64,000 bases of DNA from Candidatus Methylomirabilis sp. (GCF_028716865.1 NZ_JAQUOY010000003.1:62001-126000); one strand, 5' to 3'. Counted from the first letter of the stretch, positions 1 to 8,109 are shown. Notes: generated by a model from the letters alone, not told the origin. A program made the numbers and translations.

Positions 1-858
1 TGGCCCAAGCTGAAAGCAGAGCATGAAGGCTGTCAGCGCGCGCGTGTCGGTCTCGCGCATCAGGATGAAATGGGCCTGCGGGCACCGGCGGATCTGCCGG
101 AAGAACTCGACGTTGAACCGCTCGAATTTGGTCTTGCCTTTTTCGTAGGTCTGCCAGAACAGGCCCCAGATTTCATCCAGCGTCGCGTCATCGGGATGCT
201 GCGCCACCGTCGTGTACAGCTTGCCCAGTTCCTTCCCGCGTCTGAGCTTCTTCTTCAGATTATGTCGTCGGGAGCCTTTGAGTGCTTTGAGATAGGGTTC
301 AACACCGGGACCGGAGAGGCGTAATCGGGTACCGGGAAAACTGGCCAGCTTGAATAGCCCCAGTTCCGTTTTGATCGACTCCAGATCGGCCGCCTGAGGA
401 TCGGGGAAGTCCTTCCAGACAACCATGCTGCACCGTTCGATCCTGGCCCGTTCGTCGGCGGCGCGCTGGATGACGGGGGCGACCTGTGTGAGCGAGAGCC
501 CCGGTTTCAGGCCGACGGTTCCCTCATCGGCGCACACCGACCCAATGAACAGCGTGCGTTGATAACGGGCGGCGCGGATCAGCGTCCCAAGCAGTTTCAG
601 GATGCGGGCAATCGCCGGCGGGGCGACCAGGTCGATCGGCACGTCCATGATGAAGACCGGGGCGATGCCTACCGGTTCGCCTGATCGCTCGATCTGCATA
701 TAGGCGAATGTGAACTGGTCCTCGATCCGGCTGTTCTCCAGCGCCACATACCACCACTGGCCCTCCAGTGGAGGAGGGAAGCAGGTCTCCCACAGATCGC
801 CGGCAATCTGTGTTGCGGACGCGAACCAGCGGACAGAGAATTCGGAGTGGCCGGGCAT
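1..858 (-). CDS. GNAT/FemAB-like acyltransferase, C-terminus cut by window edge
   Basis: An open minus-strand frame of 286 codons starts at ATG 858-856 and runs off the left edge without a stop. The N-terminus reads MPGHSEFSVRWFASATQIAG. A basic stretch near residue 195 (GSRRHNLKKKLRRGKELG) followed by FWQTYEKG and FILMRETDTRALTAFM looks like the FemAB/CelD-type GNAT fold, which joins acyl groups from acyl-CoA or aminoacyl donors to amino groups. The substrate cannot be told. Its ATG overlaps the stop of the upstream membrane protein (TGATG), so the three minus-strand genes here are probably one translationally coupled operon. The family call rests on motif feel rather than a catalytic residue; the coding frame itself is secure. 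Confidence 0.6.
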   Translation of the reverse strand, partial: MPGHSEFSVRWFASATQIAGDLWETCFPPPLEGQWWYVALENSRIEDQFTFAYMQIERSGEPVGIAPVFIMDVPIDLVAPPAIARILKLLGTLIRAARYQRTLFIGSVCADEGTVGLKPGLSLTQVAPVIQRAADERARIERCSMVVWKDFPDPQAADLESIKTELGLFKLASFPGTRLRLSGPGVEPYLKALKGSRRHNLKKKLRRGKELGKLYTTVAQHPDDATLDEIWGLFWQTYEKGKTKFERFNVEFFRQIRRCPQAHFILMRETDTRALTAFMLCFQLGP

Positions 859-1223
859 CAACTGAATCCGACCAGGCAGACGCCCGCCAGGATCAATACG
901 ATCCCCGCCCATCGCCTCAGGTTGACGGTTTCCTTCAGGAAGCTGTGCGAGAGCAACGCGATGACGACCAGTTCGACGCTGGCCATCGGCTGGGCTACGC
1001 TGACCGGCAGCAGGGTGAGGGCGATCGTCCAGAATCCCCATTCGACGCTGAAGCAGCCGATCCCGGCCCCGATCCACTCAGACTTGGCAAATACCTTGCG
1101 AATTGTCGACAATCTGGCGCTGTCGCGGGCGTGGTTGGCGGCATGCTTGAAGCAAAGCTGTCCGACCGCCTCGCAGACGACAGCCGCGAGCACGAACAGG
1201 ACGCCGATCAGCCGGTTGCTCAT
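858..1223 (-). CDS. Half-size EamA/SMR-type membrane protein (second of pair)
   Basis: A 121-residue protein starting MSNRLIGVLFVLAAVVCEAVG with four predicted membrane segments: about residues 4-24, 45-65 (a weak one), 70-90 and 98-118. Size and the pattern VVCEAVGQLCFKHAAN resemble EmrE-like small multidrug-resistance or ArnE/ArnF-type proteins of the drug/metabolite transporter superfamily, with a Glu inside the first helix. The start is chosen because ATG 1223-1221 overlaps the stop of the preceding partner (ATGA). A longer in-frame upstream extension exists but would overlap the partner by about 180 bases. Members of such adjacent pairs often work as heterodimers. The substrate is unknown. 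Confidence 0.7.
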   Translation of the reverse strand: MSNRLIGVLFVLAAVVCEAVGQLCFKHAANHARDSARLSTIRKVFAKSEWIGAGIGCFSVEWGFWTIALTLLPVSVAQPMASVELVVIALLSHSFLKETVNLRRWAGIVLILAGVCLVGFS

Positions 1224-1675
1224 GGCGAATCCTCCAACGAATCGGTCACCGGATGGACCATCGAGGGCGCGCCGGTGTGATGTGTGGTTCCGCTGATGAG
1301 CCACACGCCGATCAGGATCAGCGCAATACCGGCCATGCGCAGCGGGGTGACGCGATCGGCCAGGAAATAGGCCGATCCTGCCGCTGTCAGGACGTAGCTG
1401 CATGCCGTGATCGGCTGGGCAAAACTGAGATCGGCCTTGGACAGGACGATCATCCAGTTGACGAACTGCATCGCATACAGTCCAAGCATCGCATAGAACA
1501 AGGGATGGCTGAACATGCCCAGGAGCGTGGCCAGCGTGGCTTCGCTGGACGCGTCGGTGGCGGCCTTTGACCAGACAAGCTGCACAACAGTGTCGATGCA
1601 GACGGCAAAGGCCAGGCCCAGCCAGACGCCCAGAGGCGCCTTATGTCCGGTTGTAGGCGGAGGAGTCGGCGACAT
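1220..1675 (-). CDS. Half-size EamA/SMR-type membrane protein (first of pair)
   Basis: A 151-residue protein with four hydrophobic segments, at about residues 15-35, 57-77, 84-106 and 112-130, followed by a short hydrophilic tail. It is the same size class as the next gene, and its stop overlaps that gene's ATG by four bases (ATGA at 1220-1223), so the pair is likely co-translated. The fold looks like the 4-TM half of the EamA/drug-metabolite transporter superfamily, where two small subunits replace one 10-TM protein. This is the promoter-proximal gene of the three-gene minus-strand operon. No strong ribosome site is visible before ATG 1675. Substrate unknown; lipid-linked sugar or small-molecule export is only a guess. 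Confidence 0.68.
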   Translation of the reverse strand: MSPTPPPTTGHKAPLGVWLGLAFAVCIDTVVQLVWSKAATDASSEATLATLLGMFSHPLFYAMLGLYAMQFVNWMIVLSKADLSFAQPITACSYVLTAAGSAYFLADRVTPLRMAGIALILIGVWLISGTTHHTGAPSMVHPVTDSLEDSP

Positions 1676-1851
1676 GAGCGTACACCCTCACTCGGAACAT
1701 ATGCGACGATTTCCGAAAAGCCAAGACGACCTCTCACTCAATCTCTTATGCTGCCAAAATATCCGTATGTTATGCCCGCACCAGCGAAACTTCAAGGCGA
1801 ATCCGTCCTTGCACGTGCGGATAGTACCATGACCTGCGCCATCAGAATTAC

Positions 1852-1879
1852 TTGACTAATTTTGGGTGGGATGTAGAAT
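1852..1879 (+). promoter_or_regulatory. Sigma-70-type promoter for tRNA-Val
   Basis: TTGACT (1852-1857) and TAGAAT (1874-1879) are separated by 16 bases and lie 18 bases before the tRNA 5' end. This is a good match to a -35/-10 pair. No other gene nearby would use it. Confidence 0.6.
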
Positions 1880-1896
1880 AAGTTACCCGACAGATT

Positions 1897-1972
1897 GGGC
1901 GGTTAGCTCAGTCGGGAGAGCGCCGCCTTCACACGGCGGAGGTCACTGGTTCGATCCCAGTACCGCCCACCA
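1897..1972 (+). tRNA. tRNA-Val (anticodon CAC)
   Basis: The acceptor arm pairs GGGCGGT (1897-1903) with ACCGCCC (1962-1968), followed by A and an encoded CCA. The anticodon stem CCGCC/GGCGG encloses the loop TTCACAC, giving anticodon CAC, which reads the valine codon GUG. The T-arm carries the usual GGTTCGATCCC. All four arms can be drawn. It is monocistronic, with its own promoter and terminator. Confidence 0.95.
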
Positions 1973-1973
1973 T

Positions 1974-2005
1974 AATCCCCCTGCCGCTGAGTAGGGGGAT
2001 TTTTA
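1974..2005 (+). terminator. Rho-independent terminator after tRNA-Val
   Basis: A 9-bp stem AATCCCCCT/AGGGGGATT (1974-1982 with 1993-2001) with a 10-base loop runs directly into a T-rich tract, two bases after the tRNA CCA. Confidence 0.85.
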
Positions 2006-2211
2006 TTTGGCTACCCGGATTGATTTAGCCGGAAAGCAGCCCTGGGACGACAATCCTCAGGTTATGTCATGCGGCTTCCGGAAGGGGCTGGACCGTTATC
2101 TGGAGCTGGAGTTCTTCAAGTCGATGCGGGGCGTGGCGTCTCGGCCACTCGGTGTGCAGTCGGTCGAAATGCGATGGGCTCGGGTCGGCATACGGGACGC
2201 CTTTGCGGCGG

Positions 2212-2313
2212 CTGGGCCGCATCGGGAAACCCGCTCATGTCGACTCCGACCTTGGCGAGGATCACGTCCGTCGCCCGCCGCCTCATGCCCGGGAACGTCT
2301 GAAGGTACTCGAA
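2212..2313 (-). pseudogene. Remnant of an IS110-family transposase
   Basis: On the minus strand a 34-codon piece contains FPGMRRRATDVILAKVGVDM and then SGFPDAAQ. This matches the C-terminal transposase_20 region of IS110/IS116/IS902 enzymes (consensus of the type IPGIGxxTAxxILAEIGxDMSRFP), which normally continues into HLASWAGLCPG. Here that continuation is lost: the frame runs into unrelated arginine-rich sequence and no complete open frame surrounds it. The rest of the roughly 400-base gap between the tRNA terminator (2005) and the propeller gene (2423) shows no other gene. It is a decayed insertion next to a tRNA, a common landing spot. No terminal repeats could be identified. Confidence 0.6.
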
Positions 2314-2422
2314 CGCGGGATCTGCGCGAGCTGAAGAACAACGTCTTGCGCGGTCACGGCAATGCAGAAGGCTCCACGCAACCACTAACCAATGTGGGAT
2401 GTGGGCCCGTTCAGTCGCTCAG

Positions 2423-3742
2423 TCATGGGGTGAACTCGAAGGGTTGGACCCCGACGCTGAGCTGATTCGCGGGTTGCAGGGGGTCGCTCCCCGCCATTAC
2501 GAGGCCCGCATAGGTAAGGTAGGTGCCGACCGACTCACCGCCGGTGAACGTATAGGAGAATGGGACGACCGTCGGCGCAAGCGTCACGTTGGCCGAGAAG
2601 GGCACCGGGACAGGGCCGAAGGCAAAGGCGATCGTACCGCCTGGACCGGGGACGAAGGAGAGGAACGTCACTCCGTCGGGAAGCAGGACTCCGAGGTAGA
2701 TGTCCACCTTGGGCGGTGTAGTCCCCGGAAAGGTGGTGGCCTTGTAGGTAATCGTCTGGCCCGTGTGGAAGACTGAGCTGTTGAGGAATACCGCCGCGCT
2801 CCACACCGGATCCGGCACGATCCACCCGATCTGGTTGCTATTGCTTTCGATGAACCACAGGGCCCCGTCCGAGCCGGCAGTGATGCCAAGCGCCCGGCTG
2901 CTCGCCGTAGGGATGGGAAACTCGGTGATGGTCCCGGCCGTAGTGATTCGCCCGATTTCGTTGCTAGTCAACTCGGTAAACCACAGGGCTCCGTCCGGAC
3001 CGGCAGTCATGCCAAACAGGCCGCTGCTCGCCGTAGGGATGGGAAACTCGGTGATAGTCCCGGCCGGGGTGATCCGCCCGACCTTGTTCCCGGTCAACTC
3101 AGTGAACCACAGGGCTCCGTCCGGGCCGGCAGTGATGTCTCGCGGGCCGCTACTCGCCTTGGGGAGGCTAAACTCGGTGATGGTCCCGACCGTGGTGATC
3201 CGCCCGATCTTATCCTCGGTGAACTCGGTGAACCACAGGGCTCCGTCCGGGCCGGCAGTGATGCCAACCGGCTCACTGCCCCCCGTGGAGAGGCTAAACT
3301 CGGTGATAGTCCCGGCCGTGGTGATCCGCCCGATCTTATTCCCAGCGAACTCGGTAAACCACAGGGCTCCGTCCGGGCCGGCAGTGATGCCAACCGGCTG
3401 GCTGCTCCCCGTAGGGATGGAGAACTCGGTGATGGTCCCGGCCGTGGTGATCCGCCCGATCTTGTTCCCAGCGTACTCAGTGAACCAGAGGGCTCCGTCC
3501 GGGCCGGCAGTGATGCCAAGCGGTTGGCTACTTACCGTGGTGACGGGGAACTCGGTGATAGTGGCAGCACCCGCCGCGCCGACCAGCCCCACGTAGCAGA
3601 GGGCCAGCGCCAGCCCTACCCCGCACGTACGCCGAAACGGCTCCAGAAGCCGCCTCATGAGAGGCCGACCGCGCCAGGATCGAGTCCCAAACGCCGTCAC
3701 GCTCCCCTGCCGTTGATGCTCCACTCCTTCGACCTTGGCCAT
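2423..3742 (-). CDS. Secreted streptogramin-lyase (Vgb)-like beta-propeller
   Basis: About 439 residues. A hydrophobic segment ending in VGLVGAAGAA is a Sec signal (or anchor). It is followed by about six near-identical 42-residue units of the type GITAGPDGALWFTE, then FAGNKIGRITTAGTITEF. This is the blade pattern of virginiamycin B lyase (Vgb) and related propellers. The last 120 residues form a separate beta-rich domain with no clear match. The ATG at 3742 is preferred because GGAGAGAGGG lies just upstream; ATG 3658 would start directly at the signal peptide (411 residues) but lacks a good ribosome site. Most family members with such regular repeats are not proven lyases, so enzymatic function is uncertain. 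It stands alone as a transcription unit. Confidence 0.75.
   Translation of the reverse strand: MAKVEGVEHQRQGSVTAFGTRSWRGRPLMRRLLEPFRRTCGVGLALALCYVGLVGAAGAATITEFPVTTVSSQPLGITAGPDGALWFTEYAGNKIGRITTAGTITEFSIPTGSSQPVGITAGPDGALWFTEFAGNKIGRITTAGTITEFSLSTGGSEPVGITAGPDGALWFTEFTEDKIGRITTVGTITEFSLPKASSGPRDITAGPDGALWFTELTGNKVGRITPAGTITEFPIPTASSGLFGMTAGPDGALWFTELTSNEIGRITTAGTITEFPIPTASSRALGITAGSDGALWFIESNSNQIGWIVPDPVWSAAVFLNSSVFHTGQTITYKATTFPGTTPPKVDIYLGVLLPDGVTFLSFVPGPGGTIAFAFGPVPVPFSANVTLAPTVVPFSYTFTGGESVGTYLTYAGLVMAGSDPLQPANQLSVGVQPFEFTP
2850..3570 (-). repeat. Tandem 126-bp coding repeats in propeller gene
   Basis: The string GGTGATxGTCCCGGCCG recurs at about 2925, 3051, 3303 and 3429 with a variant at 3177, an exact 126-base (42-codon) period. 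Units are nearly identical at DNA level, with most differences clustered in a short variable segment of each blade. Confidence 0.85.
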
Positions 3743-4154
3743 GTGCACCCTCTCTCCAGCAAGCTGATAGACTCCCGCTGGGCACAGTGTCCCGCGTTGC
3801 GGCAAGTCGAGCTCTGCAGGGTCTTGGTCTAGACGCAGTTATCGGTCCCCCGGATCACCAGTCCCCCAGGGGGGGAGCATATTACCGCCTCAGTAGACTG
3901 TCAAGCTGTTTTGAGGCCCTGTCTTCGACCGCACTAATGCAGATTATAATCACAAATCTGCACCAAGATCGAAACGCCTGACGGATTGTAGTCGGGATGG
4001 AAGCGGGATTCCTTCGGTTGATTCTACAGGTCAATCCGGATAGCCTTTTATTTTCCATGACCATTTCAGCTTGACATCAGTGGACTCGTTCAGTAGGCTC
4101 CAGTTCACTCGATCCTCTCATTGTGTGTAAGGGTCTAACGCCATCGGGAGAAGC
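3743..4154. other. Intergenic region between propeller gene and bioB
   Basis: A divergent intergenic stretch of about 410 bases. Apart from the bioB promoter at 4071-4099, it contains an AT-richer tract (about 3940-4060). No BirA-like palindrome of the GTAAAC/GTTTAC type was found, and no RNA gene or open frame is convincing. Confidence 0.5.
4071..4099 (+). promoter_or_regulatory. Putative sigma-70 promoter of the biotin operon
   Basis: A perfect -35 TTGACA (4071-4076), a 17-base spacer and TAGGCT (4094-4099) as a weaker -10 lie 55 bases before the bioB ATG. A GGGAGA ribosome site precedes the ATG. Confidence 0.5.
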
Positions 4155-5225
4155 ATGGAAGTCCGACAATCGAGCGGTGTGACGGAGCGGGTACAGCGGA
4201 TCGGCGAACGGGTGCTTGCCGGAGATGCGATGACGTTCGAGGAGGCCGTCGAACTCTTCGAGCGCTCCGATTACGATGTCCATGAACTGTTCCACGTGGC
4301 CAATCGGCTCCGGCTGAAGCAGTTCGGGAACCGGATCCATCTCTGCAGCATCATCAACGCCAAGAGCGGCGCCTGCCTAGAGGATTGCGGCTTCTGCAGT
4401 CAGTCTGTTTATCACGCCACCCGGATCCCGAGTTATGGTATGGTATCCCCAGACGAGATGGTCGGGGCCGGCAGGAAGGCGCAAGGGAACGGCGCCTCTG
4501 CGCTTGGGGTCGTCACCGCCGGTCGCGGCTACGCCGCCGCATCAGCGGATTTTCGTCAGCTTATCGAGGGGATCCGGGCCATCGCGCAGGACGGCTGGGT
4601 AGAGGGTCACGCCTCTCTCGGAATCATGGGCGACGAGGAGTTTCGACAGCTCAAGGCGGCCGGCCTCACCACCTTCAACCATAATCTGGAAACCGGCCGC
4701 TCCTACTTTCCGAAGGTCTGCACGACCCACACCTATGACGAGCGGGTGCGTACCATCAAGGCCGCGAAGGCTGCCGGGATCAGGACTTGCAGTGGCGGGA
4801 TCATTGGAATGGGGGAAGAGCCGATGCATCGCGCCGAGCTCGCCTTTGCCCTCAAAGAATTGGATGTAGACGAGGTCCCTCTGAACTTCCTGGTTTCCGT
4901 GGACGGAACGAGACTGGAAAAAGCCATTCCCCCGCCGCCCCTCGAAATGCTGAAGGCGATCGCGCTCTTTCGCTGGATCCTCCCGACCAAGAATATCTTT
5001 ATCTGCGCCGGCAGAGCGCATCTGGGCGACCTGCAATCGATGATCTTCTTCGCCGGCGCGAGCGGGATGATGGTTGGCGACTTCCTCACGACCAAGAATC
5101 GAAGTGTGAGCGACGACCTCAAGATGGTCCGGGATCTTGGGCTCGACTTCGGTGGTCCCCTCTTCGCCCAGGAGCGCCAGGGCGTCACCGCTTCGATACG
5201 CCTCGCTACAGGCGCTGCCGCCTGA
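4155..5225 (+). CDS. bioB: Biotin synthase
   Basis: A radical-SAM enzyme that inserts sulfur into dethiobiotin, the last step of biotin synthesis, in the cytoplasm. The 356-residue protein has the SAM [4Fe-4S] motif C74-X3-C78-X2-C81 (GACLEDCGFC), followed by the BioB-type stretches NHNLETGRSYFPKVCTTHTY and TCSGGIIGMGE. Length is normal for the family. ATG 4155 is preceded by GGGAGAAGC. It is the first gene of bioB-bioA-bioD-rlpA, all on one strand with spacings of 8 bases or overlaps. bioF, bioC and bioH are not in the window, so the pimeloyl part of the pathway must lie elsewhere. Confidence 0.96.
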   Translation: MEVRQSSGVTERVQRIGERVLAGDAMTFEEAVELFERSDYDVHELFHVANRLRLKQFGNRIHLCSIINAKSGACLEDCGFCSQSVYHATRIPSYGMVSPDEMVGAGRKAQGNGASALGVVTAGRGYAAASADFRQLIEGIRAIAQDGWVEGHASLGIMGDEEFRQLKAAGLTTFNHNLETGRSYFPKVCTTHTYDERVRTIKAAKAAGIRTCSGGIIGMGEEPMHRAELAFALKELDVDEVPLNFLVSVDGTRLEKAIPPPPLEMLKAIALFRWILPTKNIFICAGRAHLGDLQSMIFFAGASGMMVGDFLTTKNRSVSDDLKMVRDLGLDFGGPLFAQERQGVTASIRLATGAAA

Positions 5226-5233
5226 CCCTCGCC

Positions 5234-6580
5234 ATGGCCTCTCGCAGCCATCGGCTTCAGCAGGACGACAAACGATACGTCTGGCACCCGTTCACGCAGA
5301 TGCAGGACTGGCTGCGGGAGCGCCACCCGATCATCGAGCGTGGCGAGGGGAGCACCCTCATCGACGTGGACGGGCGTCGCTACCTGGACGGGATCTCTTC
5401 GCTCTGGGTGACCGTTCACGGCCACCGTCACGCAGCAATCGACCGGGCCATTCGCGCCCAACTCGGCAAGGTCGCACACACCACCTTCCTGGGTCTGTCT
5501 CATCCGCTCGCCATTACGCTCGCCAAGGCGCTCGTCCGGGTCGCCCCGGAAGGGCTCACTAAGGTCTTTTATTCCGATAACGGCTCGACTGCCGTCGAGA
5601 TCGCGCTCAAGATGGCGTTTCAATACTGGCAGCAGCGGGGCGGGGCATTTGCGCGCAAGAGACGGTTCATCGCCTTGGAAGAGGCGTATCATGGTGATAC
5701 GCTGGGCGCGGTCAGCGTCGGCGGGATCGATCTGTTCCACCAGCTCTACCGGCCGCTCCTTTTTCCGATCTGGAGGATCCCGTCGCCATACCGGGCGCCG
5801 TGGGATCGCTCCCGACAAGTTGATTCGCTGAAACGATTGGAGTCGCTTCTTACGCGATGCCACGATCAGGTGGCCGGCCTGATCGTGGAGCCGCTGATGC
5901 AGGCCGCGGCCGGGATGCTGCCCTCACCGCCGGGCTTCCTCAAGGCCGTGCGATCGCTCTGCTCGCAATACAACGTTCTGCTGATTCTTGATGAGGTTGC
6001 CACCGGTTTCGGCCGGACCGGGACGATGTTTGCCTGTGAACAAGAGGGTGTGACGCCCGACCTGCTCTGCTTGGCGAAGGGGCTTACCGGCGGCTACTTG
6101 CCGCTGGCCGCCACGCTCACGACACAACAGATCTTCGACGGTTTCTGCGCCCCCTATGAGGAGAAAAAAGCCTTCTTTCATGGGCATAGCTACACCGCCA
6201 ACCCGCTGGCCTGCGCCGCCGCCCTCGCGAACCTGCAGTGCTTTCAGCGGGAGCAGACCTTGAAGCGCATGCAGCCCAAGATCGTCCTGTTGCGTCGAGA
6301 GCTCGAACCGCTTCGATCACTGCCGCACGTGGGCGACGTCCGGCAAATAGGGTTTATGGTCGGGATCGAGCTGATGCGAGACCCGGCCCGAGGAGAGCCA
6401 TACCCATACGAGGCCAAGACCGGGATTCGGACGATCCTGGAGGCACGACGACGCGGCCTGATGATCCGGCCGCTGGGCAACGTCATCGTCCTGATGCCGC
6501 CCCTGTCGATCTCGCAAAGGGACATTGTCAGAATGGTTCGTATCGTGCGTGATTCCATCGTCACGGTAACAGAGAGATGA
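5234..6580 (+). CDS. bioA: Adenosylmethionine-8-amino-7-oxononanoate aminotransferase
   Basis: A PLP enzyme of aminotransferase class III that turns KAPA into DAPA, using S-adenosylmethionine as amino donor in most relatives. The 448-residue protein shows the substrate-binding start RYVWHPFTQM, the cofactor Asp in DEVATGFGRTG (D253) and the Schiff-base Lys in CLAKGLTGGYLP (K282). ATG 5234 is chosen because it follows the bioB stop by eight bases and gives the family N-terminus; the frame is open much further upstream, but only inside bioB. The gene ends in an ATGA overlap with bioD, so translation is probably coupled. Confidence 0.95.
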   Translation: MASRSHRLQQDDKRYVWHPFTQMQDWLRERHPIIERGEGSTLIDVDGRRYLDGISSLWVTVHGHRHAAIDRAIRAQLGKVAHTTFLGLSHPLAITLAKALVRVAPEGLTKVFYSDNGSTAVEIALKMAFQYWQQRGGAFARKRRFIALEEAYHGDTLGAVSVGGIDLFHQLYRPLLFPIWRIPSPYRAPWDRSRQVDSLKRLESLLTRCHDQVAGLIVEPLMQAAAGMLPSPPGFLKAVRSLCSQYNVLLILDEVATGFGRTGTMFACEQEGVTPDLLCLAKGLTGGYLPLAATLTTQQIFDGFCAPYEEKKAFFHGHSYTANPLACAAALANLQCFQREQTLKRMQPKIVLLRRELEPLRSLPHVGDVRQIGFMVGIELMRDPARGEPYPYEAKTGIRTILEARRRGLMIRPLGNVIVLMPPLSISQRDIVRMVRIVRDSIVTVTER

Positions 6581-7320
6581 AGGACGCCAGACCCGCAGGC
6601 CTGTTTGTTACCGGGACCGATACCGGCGTCGGGAAGACGCTGATTACGGCTGGGCTGGCCTATGCCCTGCGGGTCCTGGGGATCGATGCGGGGGTAATGA
6701 AGCCGGTTGAGACCGGCTGTCCCACCAGGACTGGGCGGCTGCGACCGCCGGATGCGTTGACGCTTCGTGAGGCTGCGCAGTCGCGGGACGCCCTCGACCT
6801 GGTTAACCCGTATCGTTTCCATGAGCCCCTTGCCCCGATGGTTGCGGCTGAGCGGTCCGGCCGACGTATCGATGTCGGCCGACTGGAAGAGCGGTTCACT
6901 CTTCTCACTGATCGGCATTCGGTGGTCCTGGTCGAGGGCGCCGGCGGCCTGCTGGTTCCCATCACTGAAGAAACGTCATGTCTCGATCTTGCTGCCAGGC
7001 TTCGGCTCCCGTTGCTTATCGTGATTGGGTCCAGGCTCGGCGCGTTGAACCACGCCAGGCTGACCATTGAGACCGCGCTTCATGCCCGCGTCCCGGTGGC
7101 AGGAGCAATCTTGAACCATTTCCACGCGGACCGTTCGGTCGCTCGGACGACAAATCTCTCGGCGCTTCGCCGGCTCTTACCCATCCCGCTCCCTGGGGAG
7201 ATTCCGCACCTCTCCACTATCAGGGGCCAGGCACTCTGGCGCCATCCCCTCCTTCAGCGCCTTTTGACGCGATCCCTTCGACAGCTTCTTCCGGAGACCA
7301 TCGCAAGAGGTGAGACGTGA
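6577..7320 (+). CDS. bioD: Dethiobiotin synthetase
   Basis: An ATP-dependent carboxylase that closes the ureido ring of DAPA to give dethiobiotin. The 247-residue protein has the P-loop GTDTGVGKT near residues 13-21, the family stretch VMKPVETGC and VLVEGAGGLLVPI in the middle. Its ATG overlaps the bioA stop (ATGA, 6577-6580) and its stop overlaps the next start (GTGATG). It sits third in the biotin operon, in pathway order between bioA and bioB activities. Confidence 0.95.
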   Translation: MKDARPAGLFVTGTDTGVGKTLITAGLAYALRVLGIDAGVMKPVETGCPTRTGRLRPPDALTLREAAQSRDALDLVNPYRFHEPLAPMVAAERSGRRIDVGRLEERFTLLTDRHSVVLVEGAGGLLVPITEETSCLDLAARLRLPLLIVIGSRLGALNHARLTIETALHARVPVAGAILNHFHADRSVARTTNLSALRRLLPIPLPGEIPHLSTIRGQALWRHPLLQRLLTRSLRQLLPETIARGET

Positions 7321-7973
7321 TGCTTACGCTGAGGCCTGCGATACTCACACCGCTGCTCATAGCCTTGCTGCTGACCTCCTGTGCTACCCCAAGGCTCAGG
7401 CCACGGGCATGGGAAGGAGTGTCTGGCGAGGAGGGGCTGGCGTCCTGGTACGGTCATCCATACCATGGTCGCCGCACCAGCAATGGCGAGGTCTACAATA
7501 TGTATCAGTTATCGGCGGCGCACCGCGAGATCCCGCTCGGCAGTTGGGTGGAGGTGATCAATCTCAGCAATGGCCGGTCCCTCACCGTCAGGATCAACGA
7601 TCGGGGACCCTTTGTGAACGGGCGAATCATCGATCTCTCATACGCAGCCGCCTCATTGCTGGGAGTGACGGGTCCTGGCGTAGTGCCGGTCAGAGTGCGA
7701 CTTACCCAAGCGCCGCAGAGTGGCCTGAACCCGGGCCGGTATTCGGTGCAGGTGGGCTCATTCACCGCCGAGGTAAATGCCCTCGCGCTGAAAGCAGCGC
7801 TGGAACAGAAGGCTTCAGACGTTTACCTTGTGAAAGCTCAGGTGGGTGGAGAGGTCTACTACCGAATCCGAGTCGGGCAGTTCGCCTCACGCGCCGAGGC
7901 CAAGACGACTGCGGAGCGACTGGCTTCTCTCGGCTACCGCGTTCTGATCATGGGCTCTGAAGATCGCCCCTAA
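7317..7973 (+). CDS. rlpA: RlpA-like lipoprotein with SPOR domain
   Basis: A 218-residue lipoprotein. Residues 1-23 form a type II signal ending in LLTSCATP, with Cys as the lipid-attachment site. Next comes a double-psi beta-barrel domain (EEGLASWYGHPYHGRRTSNG and VRINDRGPFVNGRIIDLS), the RlpA signature with its catalytic-type Asp. A C-terminal SPOR domain (about residues 140-215, YSVQVGSFTAE) binds denuded septal peptidoglycan. In Pseudomonas RlpA is a lytic transglycosylase acting at division. The start is GTG 7317 or the adjacent ATG 7320, both just after AGAGGTGAG. It overlaps bioD and is probably read from the biotin promoter, an odd functional pairing. Confidence 0.88.
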   Translation: MMLTLRPAILTPLLIALLLTSCATPRLRPRAWEGVSGEEGLASWYGHPYHGRRTSNGEVYNMYQLSAAHREIPLGSWVEVINLSNGRSLTVRINDRGPFVNGRIIDLSYAAASLLGVTGPGVVPVRVRLTQAPQSGLNPGRYSVQVGSFTAEVNALALKAALEQKASDVYLVKAQVGGEVYYRIRVGQFASRAEAKTTAERLASLGYRVLIMGSEDRP

Positions 7974-7974
7974 C

Positions 7975-8109
7975 GCCAATACTGTTCACTGAGTGCAGTA
8001 CTTCATAACTATGCTCACGAATCCGTTTGCCCTGAGCCTGTCGAAGGGCGGCTTCACCGTTCGTGGTTCGACAGGCTCACCACCAACGGCTACAGTGAAC
8101 CGTATTGGC
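7975..8109. repeat. REP-like nested palindrome, copy 1
   Basis: Outer arms GCCAATACTGTTCACTGA (7975-7992) and ACAGTGAACCGTATTGGC (8092-8109) flank an inner perfect 13-bp inverted repeat TGAGCCTGTCGAA (8033-8045) / TTCGACAGGCTCA (8067-8079). The inner core recurs at 8870-8968 and 12226-12304. It lies directly after rlpA and could fold in the mRNA tail, but no T-tract follows. Confidence 0.8.

Noticed and set aside
2007-2465. Plus-strand open frame of 152 codons after the tRNA terminator
   Set aside because: It runs antisense to the IS110 remnant and into the end of the propeller gene, has no ribosome site, and resembles no family.
2850-3570. Possible CRISPR-like array (regular repeats)
   Set aside because: The 126-base period is a multiple of three, the repeats are coding, and no short repeat with unique spacers exists.
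2763-3596. Plus-strand open frame of 277 codons with regular repeats
   Set aside because: It is the antisense of the propeller gene. Its repeats only mirror the 126-bp coding units, and it has no ribosome site or recognisable domain.
4071-4155. BirA operator upstream of bioB
   Set aside because: I looked for a GTAAAC-type palindrome near the promoter and found none. The biotin promoter may be regulated otherwise (for example by BioR or BioQ types), but no clear dyad is visible.
4733-5863. Minus-strand open frame of 376 codons opposite bioB and bioA
   Set aside because: Same reason: it spans the junction of two well-recognised genes and has no family features.
7975-8109. Intrinsic terminator after rlpA
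   Set aside because: The dyads are strong but no T-tract follows, and the core recurs in other gaps, so it fits a dispersed repeat better.
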